Shown one piece after another: positions 15,131 through 25,339 of a stretch of DNA of 28,993 nucleotides; position 1 is the stretch's first letter; every line of letters begins with the position of its first letter. The DNA lies in assembly GCA_910578305.1 (NCBI GenBank), contig CAJTQH010000023.1:1-28993 (forward strand), given 5' to 3'. Source of the stretch: an uncultured Muribaculaceae bacterium. GTDB lineage: Bacteria > Bacteroidota > Bacteroidia > Bacteroidales > Muribaculaceae. Under the pieces are notes generated by a model. It saw only the letters and a program-made list of their open reading frames with translations, was not told the DNA's origin and searched no databases. Made by a program: the position numbers and the translations under genes.

Positions 15131-18100
15131 ATGGACACCCGGAATGAACATATACCCGAATCGGAAGGCGAAGACCGGCCGACGAACGAATCTGACAACA
15201 AATCAGCTGCCACACCACGTCGCAAGCCGATATGGAAACGTCTGCTCAAATGGACCGGCATCACGATCCTGACAGCAACAGTGCTTCTGACCATATTGAT
15301 AAGCTTCGTGCTATGGTATCTCACACCTCCGCGACTCACCCCGATAGTCAACGGATATGCCAGCAAATATCTCGATGCGGATGTAAATGCCGGACGCATA
15401 GAACTTACATTCTGGTCCACATTTCCACATCTGCAACTCCGAATCGACGATCTCACAATAGTGAGCCGCTCGCTCAACGGACTCGATGACAACACTCGCG
15501 CCGGACTTCCGGCCGACGCCGATTCGCTGTTATGGCTCAAGAGTCTGACCGGTGACATCAACATGTCGCGTCTCGCCATAGGAGAGATCGCTCTCAAGGA
15601 TGTGGTGCTGACATCGCCACGGCTCAACCTCATCGCAGTCAACGACTCGGTGAGCAACTTCAACATCGTACCTCCGTCAGAATCCAAAAGCGACGAACCG
15701 TCGACACTTCCGCCTCTGTCTATCAACCGATTCGCTCTGACAGGCGAATTTCCTGTGCGCTACCGAATGCCTGCTGATTCCATAGACTTCTTACTCACGC
15801 TAAAAGAGTCGGAACTGCATGGCACAGATGCTCCAACATACACACTGAGCCTCAACGGCTTGTCGGGCGACAGCCCCATGTCGACCCCGCTACCGCCACT
15901 GCCGTTCAACATCGACGGACAAATATATTGGGATCAGGCCTCGCCCCACCATCTGGGACTCAAGGAATTTACTATCGGCATAGCGACTTTTGCCGTCCAC
16001 TTCGACGCAGACATCGACTTCAGCCAATCATTGCTTGTCGACAATCTCGACATGCACATCGACCGCATCGATCTGGGCAGTATACTGCCACATGTTCCTG
16101 AAAAATATGCCGGACGACTGCGCGATATAGACACGGATCTTGGCATAAAACTCGACATAAAACTGCTTCAGCCCTTCGACCCCACGCAATCGGGTATACC
16201 GTCGGCGGAAATCCATCTGCAAACAGACGCTTCACATCTGACCTTCGACGCCATGCGGCTGAGCGAACTCACTGCCGATATCACAGCGCGTATCGACGGC
16301 GCCGACCTCGACCGATCGAGCATCGATATCAAGCAGCTGAAAGTGGTTGGCCACGCCATGGACTTCCGACTCACCGGCACGGTGCGCAATCCCATGACCG
16401 ACCCGTTGATCGACGGAGTATTTGACGGCAACGTGTCGCTCGACCGCCTGCCTGCAGTACTTCTCAACCGCCTGCCTGCCACTGTGCGCGGAAGCATCCA
16501 CGGTAATGCGTCGGTACGTACCCGCGTGTCGTGGATATCACCAAAAAACTTCCACAAGACACGCATCGACGGCTCACTGGAAGTACGCGACATCGACATG
16601 GCTATGCGCGACAGCACGCTCAACGCCTATGTGCGCCACGCAGCCCTGCACCTCGGCACCACATCCAAAGTCACTTATGGCGACAACATCGTAGACTCGC
16701 TGCTAACCGCATCGATCAGCATCGACACCATAGCCATGAGCATGCCCGGACTCCGCCTCGCAGGCCGACAGCTTTCGGCCAAGTTAGGGTCGCGCAACGT
16801 AGCATCGTCGTCCGACACCACCCAGATCAACCCCATTGGCATAGGTGTAGAAGCAGGACTGCTCACGCTCAACGCTGACAGTAGCAACATGCGTGTACGC
16901 CTGCGCGACGCTTCGGTAGGCGGCACACTACGCCGCTACAACAGCAATGCCCGCCAGCCGCGTCTCGACCTGAAAGTGGAGGCTCGCCACATAGGCTATC
17001 GCGACAACAACATGCGCGCCAACATGCGTGGCGGCATGGCACAGCTCTCGCTCCACCCGCGCGCCCGACGTCAGATGCCGGCACGCATGCAGGCCCGCTA
17101 CGACTCGCTCGCCGCACTATACCCAACCCTGTCGTCGGACTCAATAATGGCTCTGGCCAGAAAGAGCATGCCACGCCGCAAGCAATCGGCACAAACAGCC
17201 GACAACGAGCGTGAAAACATAGACTTCGGCGTTGACAACTCCATGAAGGCATGGCTGCGCACATGGCAACTCCACGGCGACTTCAAGGCCACCACAGCCT
17301 CATTCTACACGCCATTTTTCCCGGTAAGAAACCGGATATCAAACGTGGATCTGACATTTTCGACAGACTCCGTGACCATACACGACACACATGTGCGCAC
17401 CGCCAACAGCGACTTCACCATCAACGGCAGCGTGCGCAACATATCGCGCTCACTCACCTCCACACGCCACACGCCGCTGGAAGTAAGCCTGACTATGAGC
17501 AGCGACACCATCGACATCAATGCCCTGTCGGCAGCACTGATACGCGGAGCCGCATACAGCAACGTCGAAGCAGCGCGGCTCATGGATGCCGTTAACGATG
17601 ATTCCGGCGAAGAAGCCATGGACAAGATTATAGCCGACAGCGACAGCACACCGGCCACAAGTGCGTTCGTAGTACCGTCGAATGTGCGTGCCAACTTTAT
17701 CATGACAGCCCGTCGCATACGCTACAGCGACATGTGGCTCCGCGACTTCATGGGGCGCGTAAGCATGTGGGACGGAGCCATAAACCTCGACAAGCTCCAG
17801 GCCCGCACCGACATAGGCTCGGTCGAATTCACAGCCCTGTATTCGGCACCTACCCGCCACGACATATCGGTGGCAGCCGGACTCAACCTCACACATCTTG
17901 CCCTGCACAAATTTCTTGCCGAAATACCTCAGATCGACAGCATAATGCCGATGCTCAAAGAACTCGACGGCATAGTTGACGCAAAAGTTGCGCTGACATC
18001 CCGACTTGACTCGGTGATGAACCTGCGTCTGGAGTCGCTCAATATGGCCATGCGCCTGAGCGGCGACAGTCTTGTTTTGATTGACTCCGAGACATTCCGC

Positions 18101-18676
18101 ACCATGGCCAAATGGCTTATGTTTAAAGACAAAAAGACCAACATGATACAGCACATGGACGTAGAAATGACCGTACAGGACGGATATCTCAATCTCTACC
18201 CTGTGATATTCGATATGGATCGCTACCGGCTCGGAGTGATGGGAGGAAACGACCTCGATCTAAATCTCGACTACCATGTGGCCGTGATAAAGTCACCACT
18301 GCCGTTTAGATTTGGCATCAACATAAAAGGAACACCCGAAAAAATGAAGATACGTCCGGGCAAAGCACGCCTTAATGAGAAAACAGTGGCCAGCACACGC
18401 AACATAGCCGATCAGGCACGTGTGAATCTGCTGTCAGAGATACGCAGAGCCTTCTCTCGCGGCGTACGCACCGCCGGAGCACGCGGTCTGAAAGTCCAGA
18501 TGACAGAAACAGCTCCTCGCCCGACAGCCATAGATGCCGAAGCCGACACGCTCAGCCATGCCGACTCTCTGATATTCATCAAAGAAGGGCTTATAGAAGC
18601 TCCCCCAGAATTTGAAATTCCGTCAGACGAACCGGACAACCGACAAAAAGACAAAACAAAGAAGAAAAGAAAATAA
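15131..18676 (+). CDS. AsmA-like / bridge-type lipid-transport family protein
   Basis: 1181 residues. A basic cytoplasmic N-terminus (RRKPIWKRLLK) leads to one membrane helix at about 40-62. The rest is a very long periplasmic region of repeating beta-strand pattern with AsmA features near the start (INGYASKYLDADVNAG-like, FWSTFPHLQLRIDDLTI). A conserved C-terminal AsmA region (FKDKKTNMIQHMDVEM, then YHVAVIKSPLPFRFGI) follows, and the tail is basic (KDKTKKKRK). AsmA/TamB/YhdP relatives form grooves that carry phospholipids between the two membranes; this one probably does the same. Starts 48 bp after the DUF5715 gene and ends 8 bp before the HAD gene, suggesting one transcript. Confidence 0.88.
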   Translation: MDTRNEHIPESEGEDRPTNESDNKSAATPRRKPIWKRLLKWTGITILTATVLLTILISFVLWYLTPPRLTPIVNGYASKYLDADVNAGRIELTFWSTFPHLQLRIDDLTIVSRSLNGLDDNTRAGLPADADSLLWLKSLTGDINMSRLAIGEIALKDVVLTSPRLNLIAVNDSVSNFNIVPPSESKSDEPSTLPPLSINRFALTGEFPVRYRMPADSIDFLLTLKESELHGTDAPTYTLSLNGLSGDSPMSTPLPPLPFNIDGQIYWDQASPHHLGLKEFTIGIATFAVHFDADIDFSQSLLVDNLDMHIDRIDLGSILPHVPEKYAGRLRDIDTDLGIKLDIKLLQPFDPTQSGIPSAEIHLQTDASHLTFDAMRLSELTADITARIDGADLDRSSIDIKQLKVVGHAMDFRLTGTVRNPMTDPLIDGVFDGNVSLDRLPAVLLNRLPATVRGSIHGNASVRTRVSWISPKNFHKTRIDGSLEVRDIDMAMRDSTLNAYVRHAALHLGTTSKVTYGDNIVDSLLTASISIDTIAMSMPGLRLAGRQLSAKLGSRNVASSSDTTQINPIGIGVEAGLLTLNADSSNMRVRLRDASVGGTLRRYNSNARQPRLDLKVEARHIGYRDNNMRANMRGGMAQLSLHPRARRQMPARMQARYDSLAALYPTLSSDSIMALARKSMPRRKQSAQTADNERENIDFGVDNSMKAWLRTWQLHGDFKATTASFYTPFFPVRNRISNVDLTFSTDSVTIHDTHVRTANSDFTINGSVRNISRSLTSTRHTPLEVSLTMSSDTIDINALSAALIRGAAYSNVEAARLMDAVNDDSGEEAMDKIIADSDSTPATSAFVVPSNVRANFIMTARRIRYSDMWLRDFMGRVSMWDGAINLDKLQARTDIGSVEFTALYSAPTRHDISVAAGLNLTHLALHKFLAEIPQIDSIMPMLKELDGIVDAKVALTSRLDSVMNLRLESLNMAMRLSGDSLVLIDSETFRTMAKWLMFKDKKTNMIQHMDVEMTVQDGYLNLYPVIFDMDRYRLGVMGGNDLDLNLDYHVAVIKSPLPFRFGINIKGTPEKMKIRPGKARLNEKTVASTRNIADQARVNLLSEIRRAFSRGVRTAGARGLKVQMTETAPRPTAIDAEADTLSHADSLIFIKEGLIEAPPEFEIPSDEPDNRQKDKTKKKRK

Positions 18677-18684
18677 ATTCCATC

Positions 18685-19434
18685 ATGTACAGCATAGCAA
18701 TACAGCAATTTCTGGAACGTACCGGATACATAAGCGTGAATCCGCGCGCCGCACTTATAGACATGGACGGCACACTCTACGACTCCATGCCCCGGCACGC
18801 CAACGCATGGCGCCAGATGATGGCGGAGATTGGCGTGGATGTACCTGTAAACGAATTTTTTCGCTACGAGGGACGCACCGGAGCCTCCACTATCAACATC
18901 CTGTTTCAACAGGCGTTCGGCCGCAAAGCCACCGAGTCCGAGTGTAAGGACCTGTATCGCCGCAAAACTGAGATATTTGCTGCAATGCCCGATGTCGACA
19001 CAATGCCTGGAGCCGCTGATATGCTCGACTTCATGGGACAGGTGGGCATACGCCGAGTTCTCGTGACCGGATCAGGACAGAGCACTCTACTCGACCGCCT
19101 CGACAAAGACTACCCCGGAGTGTTCACGCCTGACATGCGTGTGACCTCACGCGATGTGACACATGGCAAGCCCAATCCGGAGCCTTTTATCAAAGCCATG
19201 GAGAAAGCCTGTGTAAAACCATGGGAATGCTTTGTTGTGGAAAACGCACCACTCGGAATCGAAGCCGGACATGCGGCCGACATATTCACCATAGGCGTAA
19301 ACACCGGGCCACTCGATGTGCGCGAACTTGAAGAAGCGGGCGCAGACCTTGTATTCGAATCAATGCCCCAGTTTGCCGACGCACTGCCTGTGCTCATCTA
19401 TGGCTTCCTTACACGAATGAACAATCCCAACTGA
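18685..19434 (+). CDS. HAD-superfamily hydrolase, beta-phosphoglucomutase/phosphatase-like
   Basis: 249 residues, cytoplasmic. HAD motif I is LIDMDGTLYDS (nucleophile Asp26, acid Asp28), motif II is VLVTGSGQST, motif III is the Lys of HGKPNPEPF, and motif IV is the VVENAPLGIEAG segment. The helical cap inserted after motif I marks subclass I, as in beta-phosphoglucomutases and small phosphosugar phosphatases. Substrate not predictable. The gene sits 8 bp after the AsmA-like gene and 20 bp before aroB, so it is probably cotranscribed. Confidence 0.9.
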   Translation: MYSIAIQQFLERTGYISVNPRAALIDMDGTLYDSMPRHANAWRQMMAEIGVDVPVNEFFRYEGRTGASTINILFQQAFGRKATESECKDLYRRKTEIFAAMPDVDTMPGAADMLDFMGQVGIRRVLVTGSGQSTLLDRLDKDYPGVFTPDMRVTSRDVTHGKPNPEPFIKAMEKACVKPWECFVVENAPLGIEAGHAADIFTIGVNTGPLDVRELEEAGADLVFESMPQFADALPVLIYGFLTRMNNPN

Positions 19435-19454
19435 AACAAACCATACGCCTCATC

Positions 19455-20519
19455 ATGCAGCAGATTCTTACATTCACCCCTGACACAGCCACGGCTATTG
19501 ACGCCGCACTGACCCGCATGTCTCCAAACCGCGTGTATGTCATAGCCGACTCCAACACCTCACGGATAGCCCACATGCTCATGAACAGAAGCCGGTCGCT
19601 GGCCGATGCCCGACTAATAACCATTGCTGCAGGCGATGACAATAAGTCGCTCACCGCTCTGACACACATATGGAATGAACTGGTCGACGGCGGAGCCACA
19701 CGACACTCGGCGGTGGTAAACATCGGCGGAGGCATGGTGACCGATATCGGAGGATTTGCAGCGGCCACATTCAAGCGCGGCATACCTTCAATCAATGTAC
19801 CCACAACACTGCTCGGCGCTGTGGACGCAGCCGTTGGTGGCAAGACAGGCATCAATTTCCACGGACTTAAAAACGAAATAGGCGCATTCAGCGAGGCCGA
19901 AGAGGTGATAGTGTCAACCGAATTTTTCGGCACACTGCCCCACAGTGAACTGCTGTCGGGATTTGCAGAGATGCTCAAGCATGCCCTGCTGCATGGCGAA
20001 GAGGCTCTGAACCGCGCCCTGGCATTTGACTTCAGCCACATTGATTTTGACAAACTGCTCACACTTCTGGAAGAAAGCGTGGAAGTAAAACGCCGCATAG
20101 TGAAAGAAGACCCGCACGAAAACGGGCTTCGCAAATCGCTTAATCTCGGACACACAGTGGCCCACGCCTATGAATCGCTGGCCATGAATCGCAAAGGCAC
20201 GCCCATAGCTCACGGACATGCCGTGGCCTGGGGGCTGGTGACCGATCTCGTGCTTTCGCACATGCAACTCGGATTCGACAGTGAGACGCTGCGCCGTGTG
20301 GCTGCAATGGTGGAACACAACTATCCCATGCCTCAGATATCATGCGCCGACTACGCACCAATGATAGAATTTATGAGACACGACAAGAAAAACACCGACG
20401 CCGACGCCATCAACTTCACGCTGCTCAAAGCCCCCGGACAAGTGGTGACCGATCGAACAGCCTCAGCAGAAGAAATCGGCATCGCTCTGGATCTCACACG
20501 TGATATGCTACACATCTGA
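19455..20519 (+). CDS. aroB: 3-dehydroquinate synthase
   Basis: 354 residues. Converts DAHP to 3-dehydroquinate, the second step of the shikimate pathway, using NAD and a divalent metal. Motifs: 'GGGMVTDIGGFAAATFKRG' (NAD binding), 'PTTLLGAVDAAVGGKTGIN', GFAEMLKHAL, and the metal ligands in LGHTVAHAYE and HGHAVAWG. Normal length. Twenty bp after the HAD gene in the same direction. Confidence 0.96.
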   Translation: MQQILTFTPDTATAIDAALTRMSPNRVYVIADSNTSRIAHMLMNRSRSLADARLITIAAGDDNKSLTALTHIWNELVDGGATRHSAVVNIGGGMVTDIGGFAAATFKRGIPSINVPTTLLGAVDAAVGGKTGINFHGLKNEIGAFSEAEEVIVSTEFFGTLPHSELLSGFAEMLKHALLHGEEALNRALAFDFSHIDFDKLLTLLEESVEVKRRIVKEDPHENGLRKSLNLGHTVAHAYESLAMNRKGTPIAHGHAVAWGLVTDLVLSHMQLGFDSETLRRVAAMVEHNYPMPQISCADYAPMIEFMRHDKKNTDADAINFTLLKAPGQVVTDRTASAEEIGIALDLTRDMLHI

Positions 20520-20562
20520 CCGGAGCAACAGCTCAAAATATACCGATTAGGCGCATATACGG

Positions 20563-20593
20563 TTGGTCAAACGGAAATATTGGCGTAACTTTG
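20563..20593 (+). promoter_or_regulatory. Promoter for purD (-33 TTGG, -7 TAACTTTG)
   Basis: TTGG at 20563-20566 and TAACTTTG at 20586-20593 have near-ideal spacing. The element lies 33 bp before ATG 20626 and covers the in-frame upstream start at 20563, which is therefore unlikely to be used. Confidence 0.7.
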
Positions 20594-20625
20594 CGACAGT
20601 AAACGAATCACTCACTATCACAATC

Positions 20626-21900
20626 ATGAACATACTGCTACTTGGATCGGGCGGCCGCGAATCGGCACTGGCCTGGAAAATGCGCCAAAGCGCGCTTGTG
20701 GATAACCTGTACATAGCCCCCGGCAACGGCGGCACAGAGGCCTACGGCACAAACGTAGCCATGAGTCCGACCGACTTCGAAGCCATCGAGCGATTTGTGG
20801 GCGATGCCTCCATAGACATGATCGTGGTAGGCAACGAAGATCCGCTGGTAGCCGGCATATATGACTACTTCGCAGCACACAAACCCGGACTATTAGTGGT
20901 GGGGCCGTCGAAAGAGGGCGCACGCCTCGAAGGCAGCAAAGACTTCGCCAAGCAGTTCATGAGCCGCCACGGCATACCTACCGCACGCTACCGTTCGTTT
21001 ACCGCCGACGAGGCCGACGAAGGTTGCCGATTCCTCAGCGAGCTGCGTCCGCCCTATGTGCTCAAGGCCGACGGTCTGGCAGCCGGCAAGGGTGTGCTCA
21101 TCATAGATTCGCTCGAGGAAGCATGCAACTCGCTACGCGAGATGCTCGGCGGTATGTTCGGAGCATCGAGCGCCACAGTAGTGGTGGAAGAATTTCTGAG
21201 CGGAATCGAATGTTCGGTATTTGTGCTGACCGACGGAAATGGCGGTTACCGCGTGCTGCCCGTAGCCAAAGACTACAAACGCATAGGCGAAGGCGACACC
21301 GGCCTCAACACAGGCGGCATGGGAGCAGTGAGCCCCGTACCGTTTGCCGACGAAGTCTTCATGGATAAAGTGCGTACCCGCATCATAGAGCCCACCATAG
21401 CCGGACTCAAAGAGGAGGGCATAGTGTATCGCGGATTCATATTCCTCGGGCTCATCAACGTGGGCGGCGAGCCTATGGTGATCGAATACAACGTGCGCAT
21501 GGGCGACCCCGAGACCGAAGCCGTGATGCTGCGCATCGACAGCGACCTGGTGGCCCTGATGCGTGCAGCCGCAAGCGGCGATCTCGGCGACATGGAACTT
21601 AAGGAGAGCCCCAAAGCTGCCGCCACAGTGATGGTGGTGAGCGGCGGATATCCCGGATCATACCCCAAAGGCAAAGAGATAAAAGGTCTGGAAAATGTGA
21701 CTGAAAGCACACTTTTCCACGCCGGAACCAAGAAGGATGGCAACCGCGTAGTGACCTCTGGCGGACGAGTGATAGCCGTGAGTTCGCTCGGTGACACTCT
21801 GCCCGAAGCACTCGCCACAAGTTTTGCCTCGATAGCCAAAATTGACTTTGACGGCATGTACTTCCGCCGCGACATCGGACGTGACGTGACAGGCATGTGA
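20626..21900 (+). CDS. purD: Phosphoribosylamine--glycine ligase (GAR synthetase)
   Basis: 424 residues. Joins glycine to 5-phosphoribosylamine with ATP, an early step of purine synthesis. The N-terminal domain starts NILLLGSGGRESALAWKM. The ATP-grasp region follows, with VLKADGLAAGKGVLI and NTGGMGAVSPVP, and the metal-binding GDPETEAVM lies near residue 290. Length is standard. An in-frame ATG at 20563 would add 21 residues but overlaps the promoter; the family start is MNILLLGSGG, so I use 20626. Confidence 0.96.
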   Translation: MNILLLGSGGRESALAWKMRQSALVDNLYIAPGNGGTEAYGTNVAMSPTDFEAIERFVGDASIDMIVVGNEDPLVAGIYDYFAAHKPGLLVVGPSKEGARLEGSKDFAKQFMSRHGIPTARYRSFTADEADEGCRFLSELRPPYVLKADGLAAGKGVLIIDSLEEACNSLREMLGGMFGASSATVVVEEFLSGIECSVFVLTDGNGGYRVLPVAKDYKRIGEGDTGLNTGGMGAVSPVPFADEVFMDKVRTRIIEPTIAGLKEEGIVYRGFIFLGLINVGGEPMVIEYNVRMGDPETEAVMLRIDSDLVALMRAAASGDLGDMELKESPKAAATVMVVSGGYPGSYPKGKEIKGLENVTESTLFHAGTKKDGNRVVTSGGRVIAVSSLGDTLPEALATSFASIAKIDFDGMYFRRDIGRDVTGM

Positions 21901-21945
21901 TAAAAGTCCGAACAACCCCGTAATCATAAATCATACCGCAGTTCA

Positions 21946-22941
21946 ATGTCGATGAAACCACGCGAGATAGCGCTGACACGTTTTCTGAAGAGCCGTCCGT
22001 GCACACTGCTCATGATAGCGGTGGGGGTGATGGCTGTATGGTGCGCATCCAATGCCGGTGTGGCATGGGAGCGCACTGCCGAAAGCGGTCTCATCGACTG
22101 GCATGGCGTAGAATCGGCATATACCTGCGGAAGTCTGCACGGCATAATCAATCAGGTACTCATGGTCGGCACCATGGTAATGATGGGACTGGCTAACCGC
22201 TGGTGGAACATCATGCGCACCGGATCGGTAATGTATACCGGACTTCTCGCAATAATGGCCGGAGCACTTCCGGCTCTTACATTCGGAGCCATTGGCGCAT
22301 GGATCATGGCCGTGATAGTGCTGCTGTGTATGTTGGTGATGTATTCGTGCTACGACCGTCCGACGCGGACACCACGTATATTTCTTATATTTTTCATGCT
22401 TTCGTGCGGCACGTGCATTGAATATGCTTTTGCCGCATACGTACCCGTAATGCTGCTCGGATGCGGGCAGATGCGGTGTATGGGAATGCGACAGCTGCTT
22501 GCCGCCGCAGTAGGTCTGCTCACACCGCTGTGGCTGTTGTGGGGCTTCGGCTTAATAGACCTTGATATGATGCAACCGCCACACATTCAGCCCATATCCG
22601 TAGACGGAATCAAGGGATACGCCCTGCCCATGGTATGCTGTGCCATGGTCACACTTGCCACCGGGTTGGCCATGACAGTCTACAATGTGATACGTGTCTA
22701 TGGATTCAATGCCAGAACACGCGCCATGAACGGCCTGCTCACCGTATTGACCGCAATTACCGAACTGATGTGTATCGTAGACTGGGGAAGACTTTATGTC
22801 TACATGCCTCTGCTGCTGTGTATGACCGCCATGCAGACAACACTGTTTTTCCGCATCAACGTCGATCGCCGCGGCTATGTAACCGTTCTCGCCCTGATCA
22901 CATTCTATGCCGGCATATTCGCCTGGAGCATCATCACGTAA
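21946..22941 (+). CDS. Multi-pass membrane protein of unknown function
   Basis: 331 residues with about eight or nine hydrophobic segments spread over the whole chain (for example 20-37, 65-80, 90-125, 140-160, 175-200, 225-250, 265-305, 310-330) and short loops. Rich in Met and Cys within the membrane parts. No catalytic motif or known family is recognised; it resembles the uncharacterised DUF-type integral membrane proteins common in Bacteroidales. Lies between purD (45 bp) and pdxB (46 bp), same strand, so probably cotranscribed with one of them. Start could be codon 1 or the Met at codon 3. Confidence 0.8.
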   Translation: MSMKPREIALTRFLKSRPCTLLMIAVGVMAVWCASNAGVAWERTAESGLIDWHGVESAYTCGSLHGIINQVLMVGTMVMMGLANRWWNIMRTGSVMYTGLLAIMAGALPALTFGAIGAWIMAVIVLLCMLVMYSCYDRPTRTPRIFLIFFMLSCGTCIEYAFAAYVPVMLLGCGQMRCMGMRQLLAAAVGLLTPLWLLWGFGLIDLDMMQPPHIQPISVDGIKGYALPMVCCAMVTLATGLAMTVYNVIRVYGFNARTRAMNGLLTVLTAITELMCIVDWGRLYVYMPLLLCMTAMQTTLFFRINVDRRGYVTVLALITFYAGIFAWSIIT

Positions 22942-22987
22942 TACGCGACATCAACCGCTGACAACAACACTCTTATACTATAAAGCC

Positions 22988-24004
22988 ATGACAGACAACA
23001 ACCGTCCCAACATAATAATAGAGAAAAACATACCGTTTATCCATGGATTGCTCGACGACGTTGCTGATGTGAGATATCTCAGTGCCGACGAGATAAACGC
23101 CGATACCATGCGACTGGCTGACGCGCTCATAACACGCACACGCACCAGATGCGACGCCGATCTGCTGGAAGGTTCGCGATGCAGCATTATAGCCTCGGCA
23201 ACCATAGGCCTCGACCACGTGGACACCGATTATTGCGCCAAAGCGGGAATAGAAGTGCGCAACGCTCCGGGATGCAATGCTCCTGCGGTGGCTCAATATG
23301 TTCTGGCTTCGATAATATCAGTCTACGGCTCCAACACCGCCGGGCTTACACTCGGCATTGTAGGAGTAGGCAATGTGGGGCGTATAGTGGAATCCTGGGC
23401 TTTGCAGACAGGCATGAACGTGCTGAGATGCGACCCGCCGCGCGCACTGGTCGAAGGTGCCGACGGATTTGTATCGATCGACGAAGTGGCCGCCAATGCC
23501 GACATCATCACGTTTCACACGCCATATACTCGTAACGGCGAGTATGCTACACACCATCTGTTCGACAGTCGCCTGGCCGAAAAACTGCTCAGACGACCAA
23601 TGATAATCAATTCGGCCCGCGGGCCCATTACCGACACCGCCGCTCTGAAACAGGCTTTGGCCGACGGCATTGTGAGCCATGCGGTGATCGACTGCTGGGA
23701 AAATGAACCTCATATAGACCTCGAACTGCTGCAAAGCGCATCAATTGCCACTCCGCACATAGCCGGATACTCCCGACAAGGCAAGATACGCGCTACAGCA
23801 ATGGCAGTAAAAGCAGTAGTCGACCACTTCTCACTACCTATGCCGCAAATGAAGCAGAATGTGCGACCCGGAGCAGCCCGGAATGTGAGTGCTGAAGAAA
23901 TCAAAGCCTCCTACAACCCGCTGACAGACACAGAAGCTCTTCGCCTCCATCCCGAAGATTTCGAAACCCTGCGCAACCACTATAATCTCCGTGAAGAGGT
24001 ATGA
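22988..24004 (+). CDS. pdxB: Erythronate-4-phosphate dehydrogenase
   Basis: 338 residues, a D-2-hydroxyacid dehydrogenase. Oxidises 4-phosphoerythronate in the DXP-independent (E. coli type) route to pyridoxal phosphate. The dinucleotide fold is GIVGVGNVGRIV. Catalytic Arg lies in NSARGPI, Glu in DCWENEP and His in TPHIAGYS; that last motif is typical of PdxB. It is shorter than E. coli PdxB, lacking part of the C-terminal dimerisation region. The frame is open upstream to 22907, inside the previous gene, but the family start and position favour ATG 22988. Confidence 0.9.
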   Translation: MTDNNRPNIIIEKNIPFIHGLLDDVADVRYLSADEINADTMRLADALITRTRTRCDADLLEGSRCSIIASATIGLDHVDTDYCAKAGIEVRNAPGCNAPAVAQYVLASIISVYGSNTAGLTLGIVGVGNVGRIVESWALQTGMNVLRCDPPRALVEGADGFVSIDEVAANADIITFHTPYTRNGEYATHHLFDSRLAEKLLRRPMIINSARGPITDTAALKQALADGIVSHAVIDCWENEPHIDLELLQSASIATPHIAGYSRQGKIRATAMAVKAVVDHFSLPMPQMKQNVRPGAARNVSAEEIKASYNPLTDTEALRLHPEDFETLRNHYNLREEV

Positions 24005-24055
24005 CCGATTGGGCCTGAGTGAACTTTTTTAATTATTATTCCTTTAATTAATATG

Positions 24056-24088
24056 ATCGCCTATGCAGTATGAAAAAATACAGGCGAT
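24056..24088 (+). promoter_or_regulatory. Hairpin between pdxB and the flavodiiron gene
   Basis: Outer arms ATCGCCT (24056-24062) and AGGCGAT (24082-24088) enclose inner arms GTAT/ATAC around a GAAAAA loop, with a five-base bulge on the left side. No T run follows, and it lies 24 bp before the next start, so it may be a leader structure or an operator rather than a terminator. Confidence 0.45.
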
Positions 24089-24112
24089 GCATGTCATAGC
24101 CAGCCATATTGT

Positions 24113-25282
24113 ATGAAACCGATACTTACTCCGAGTATTATCTACACCGGTGTCGATGACCAGTCGGGACATCTGTTTGAACAGCAATACCCACTGACTC
24201 ACGGTATGAGCTACAACTCATACGTGATTCTGGACGAACACATAGCCATAATGGACTCTGTGGAAGAAAGACGCGGCGACCAATGGATCAGACAAATCGA
24301 GGAAGCCACATGCGGGCATAAGCCGACATTTCTTGTAGTACACCACATGGAGCCCGACCATTCGGCATCGATACTAAAAGCCCTCGACCGATGGCCGGAA
24401 CTGACCATCGTGGCTTCGGCTCAGGCTATCGGCATGCTTCACAGATTTTTCCCCGGACATGACTTTTCGGGATGCACACGTGCGATAAAAGACGGTGACA
24501 CACTGTCGCTCGGCAGTCATAATCTTACATTTTATTCCGCGCCTATGGTGCACTGGCCGGAAGTGATGGTAAGTGTGGAATCGAGCGAAAAAGTATTGTT
24601 TTCTTCCGATGCGTTCGGGAAGTTCGGAGCATTGCAGTATGACGATGACTGGATCGGTGAGGCCCGGCGTTACTACACCAATATCGTAGGCAAATACGGC
24701 CCTCAGATGAGTCGTCTGCTCGACAAACTCGAAGTTCCGGCAATAGACATCATAGCTCCACTCCACGGACCCGTGCTCAGATCCGAGCTGGATAAATACG
24801 TAGGGCTGTACCGCAAGTGGAGTACATATACCCCCGAAACACGCGGTGTGCTTGTAGCCTACGCCTCTATCTACGGAGGCACCGCCGAAGCCGCCATGCG
24901 CATTGCCGAAATGTTGCGCAGCACCGATGCCGGAGAGGTGACGGTGATTGATCTATGCTCATGCGACCAGTCGGAGGCTGTAGCACAGGCATTCCGTCTG
25001 AGCGGCATGGTGCTGGCTGCGCCAACCTACGACGCAGGCATATATCCGGCTATGCACGACTTTATATATCATCTGTCCATCAAAGGTCTGCGAAACAGAC
25101 TGGTCGGTATTGTGGAAAATGGGTCATGGGCTCCGACAGCAGGTCGGCTTATGCGCAATATGCTCCACGAAATGCCCGGCATGGTCATTGCAGAACCGAT
25201 GGTAACCATACGGTCTCGGCTCACAGATTCCGATATTGACCATCTGCGCGAACTTGCGTCGAATATGGCCGCTCAACCGTAA
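24113..25282 (+). CDS. FprA-family A-type flavoprotein (flavodiiron protein)
   Basis: 389 residues, cytoplasmic. Flavodiiron proteins reduce O2 to water or NO to N2O, protecting anaerobes. The metallo-beta-lactamase domain (about 1-245) has the diiron ligands H78-M-E80-P-D82-H83, then His in MVHWPE, Asp in SSDAFG and His in LHGPV. The C-terminal flavodoxin domain (about 250-389) begins VLVAYASIYGGTAEAA, the FMN phosphate loop. Complete two-domain layout, no rubredoxin domain fused. Downstream of mdh is unrelated in function. Confidence 0.93.
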   Translation: MKPILTPSIIYTGVDDQSGHLFEQQYPLTHGMSYNSYVILDEHIAIMDSVEERRGDQWIRQIEEATCGHKPTFLVVHHMEPDHSASILKALDRWPELTIVASAQAIGMLHRFFPGHDFSGCTRAIKDGDTLSLGSHNLTFYSAPMVHWPEVMVSVESSEKVLFSSDAFGKFGALQYDDDWIGEARRYYTNIVGKYGPQMSRLLDKLEVPAIDIIAPLHGPVLRSELDKYVGLYRKWSTYTPETRGVLVAYASIYGGTAEAAMRIAEMLRSTDAGEVTVIDLCSCDQSEAVAQAFRLSGMVLAAPTYDAGIYPAMHDFIYHLSIKGLRNRLVGIVENGSWAPTAGRLMRNMLHEMPGMVIAEPMVTIRSRLTDSDIDHLRELASNMAAQP

Positions 25283-25339
25283 ATCGCGCGACTCATACTC
25301 TATAACCAAACATATAAAAACTCCCTAACAACTAAAATC

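Noticed and set aside
16869..17264. Cys-rich minus-strand frame inside the AsmA-like gene
   Set aside because: It is opposite a strongly supported long gene, and its Cys come from reverse-reading of Gly/Ala/Arg codons; no start region or neighbours support it.
20563..20625. Upstream ATG-type start of purD
   Set aside because: It coincides with the -33 to -7 promoter; PurD normally starts at MNILLLGSGG.
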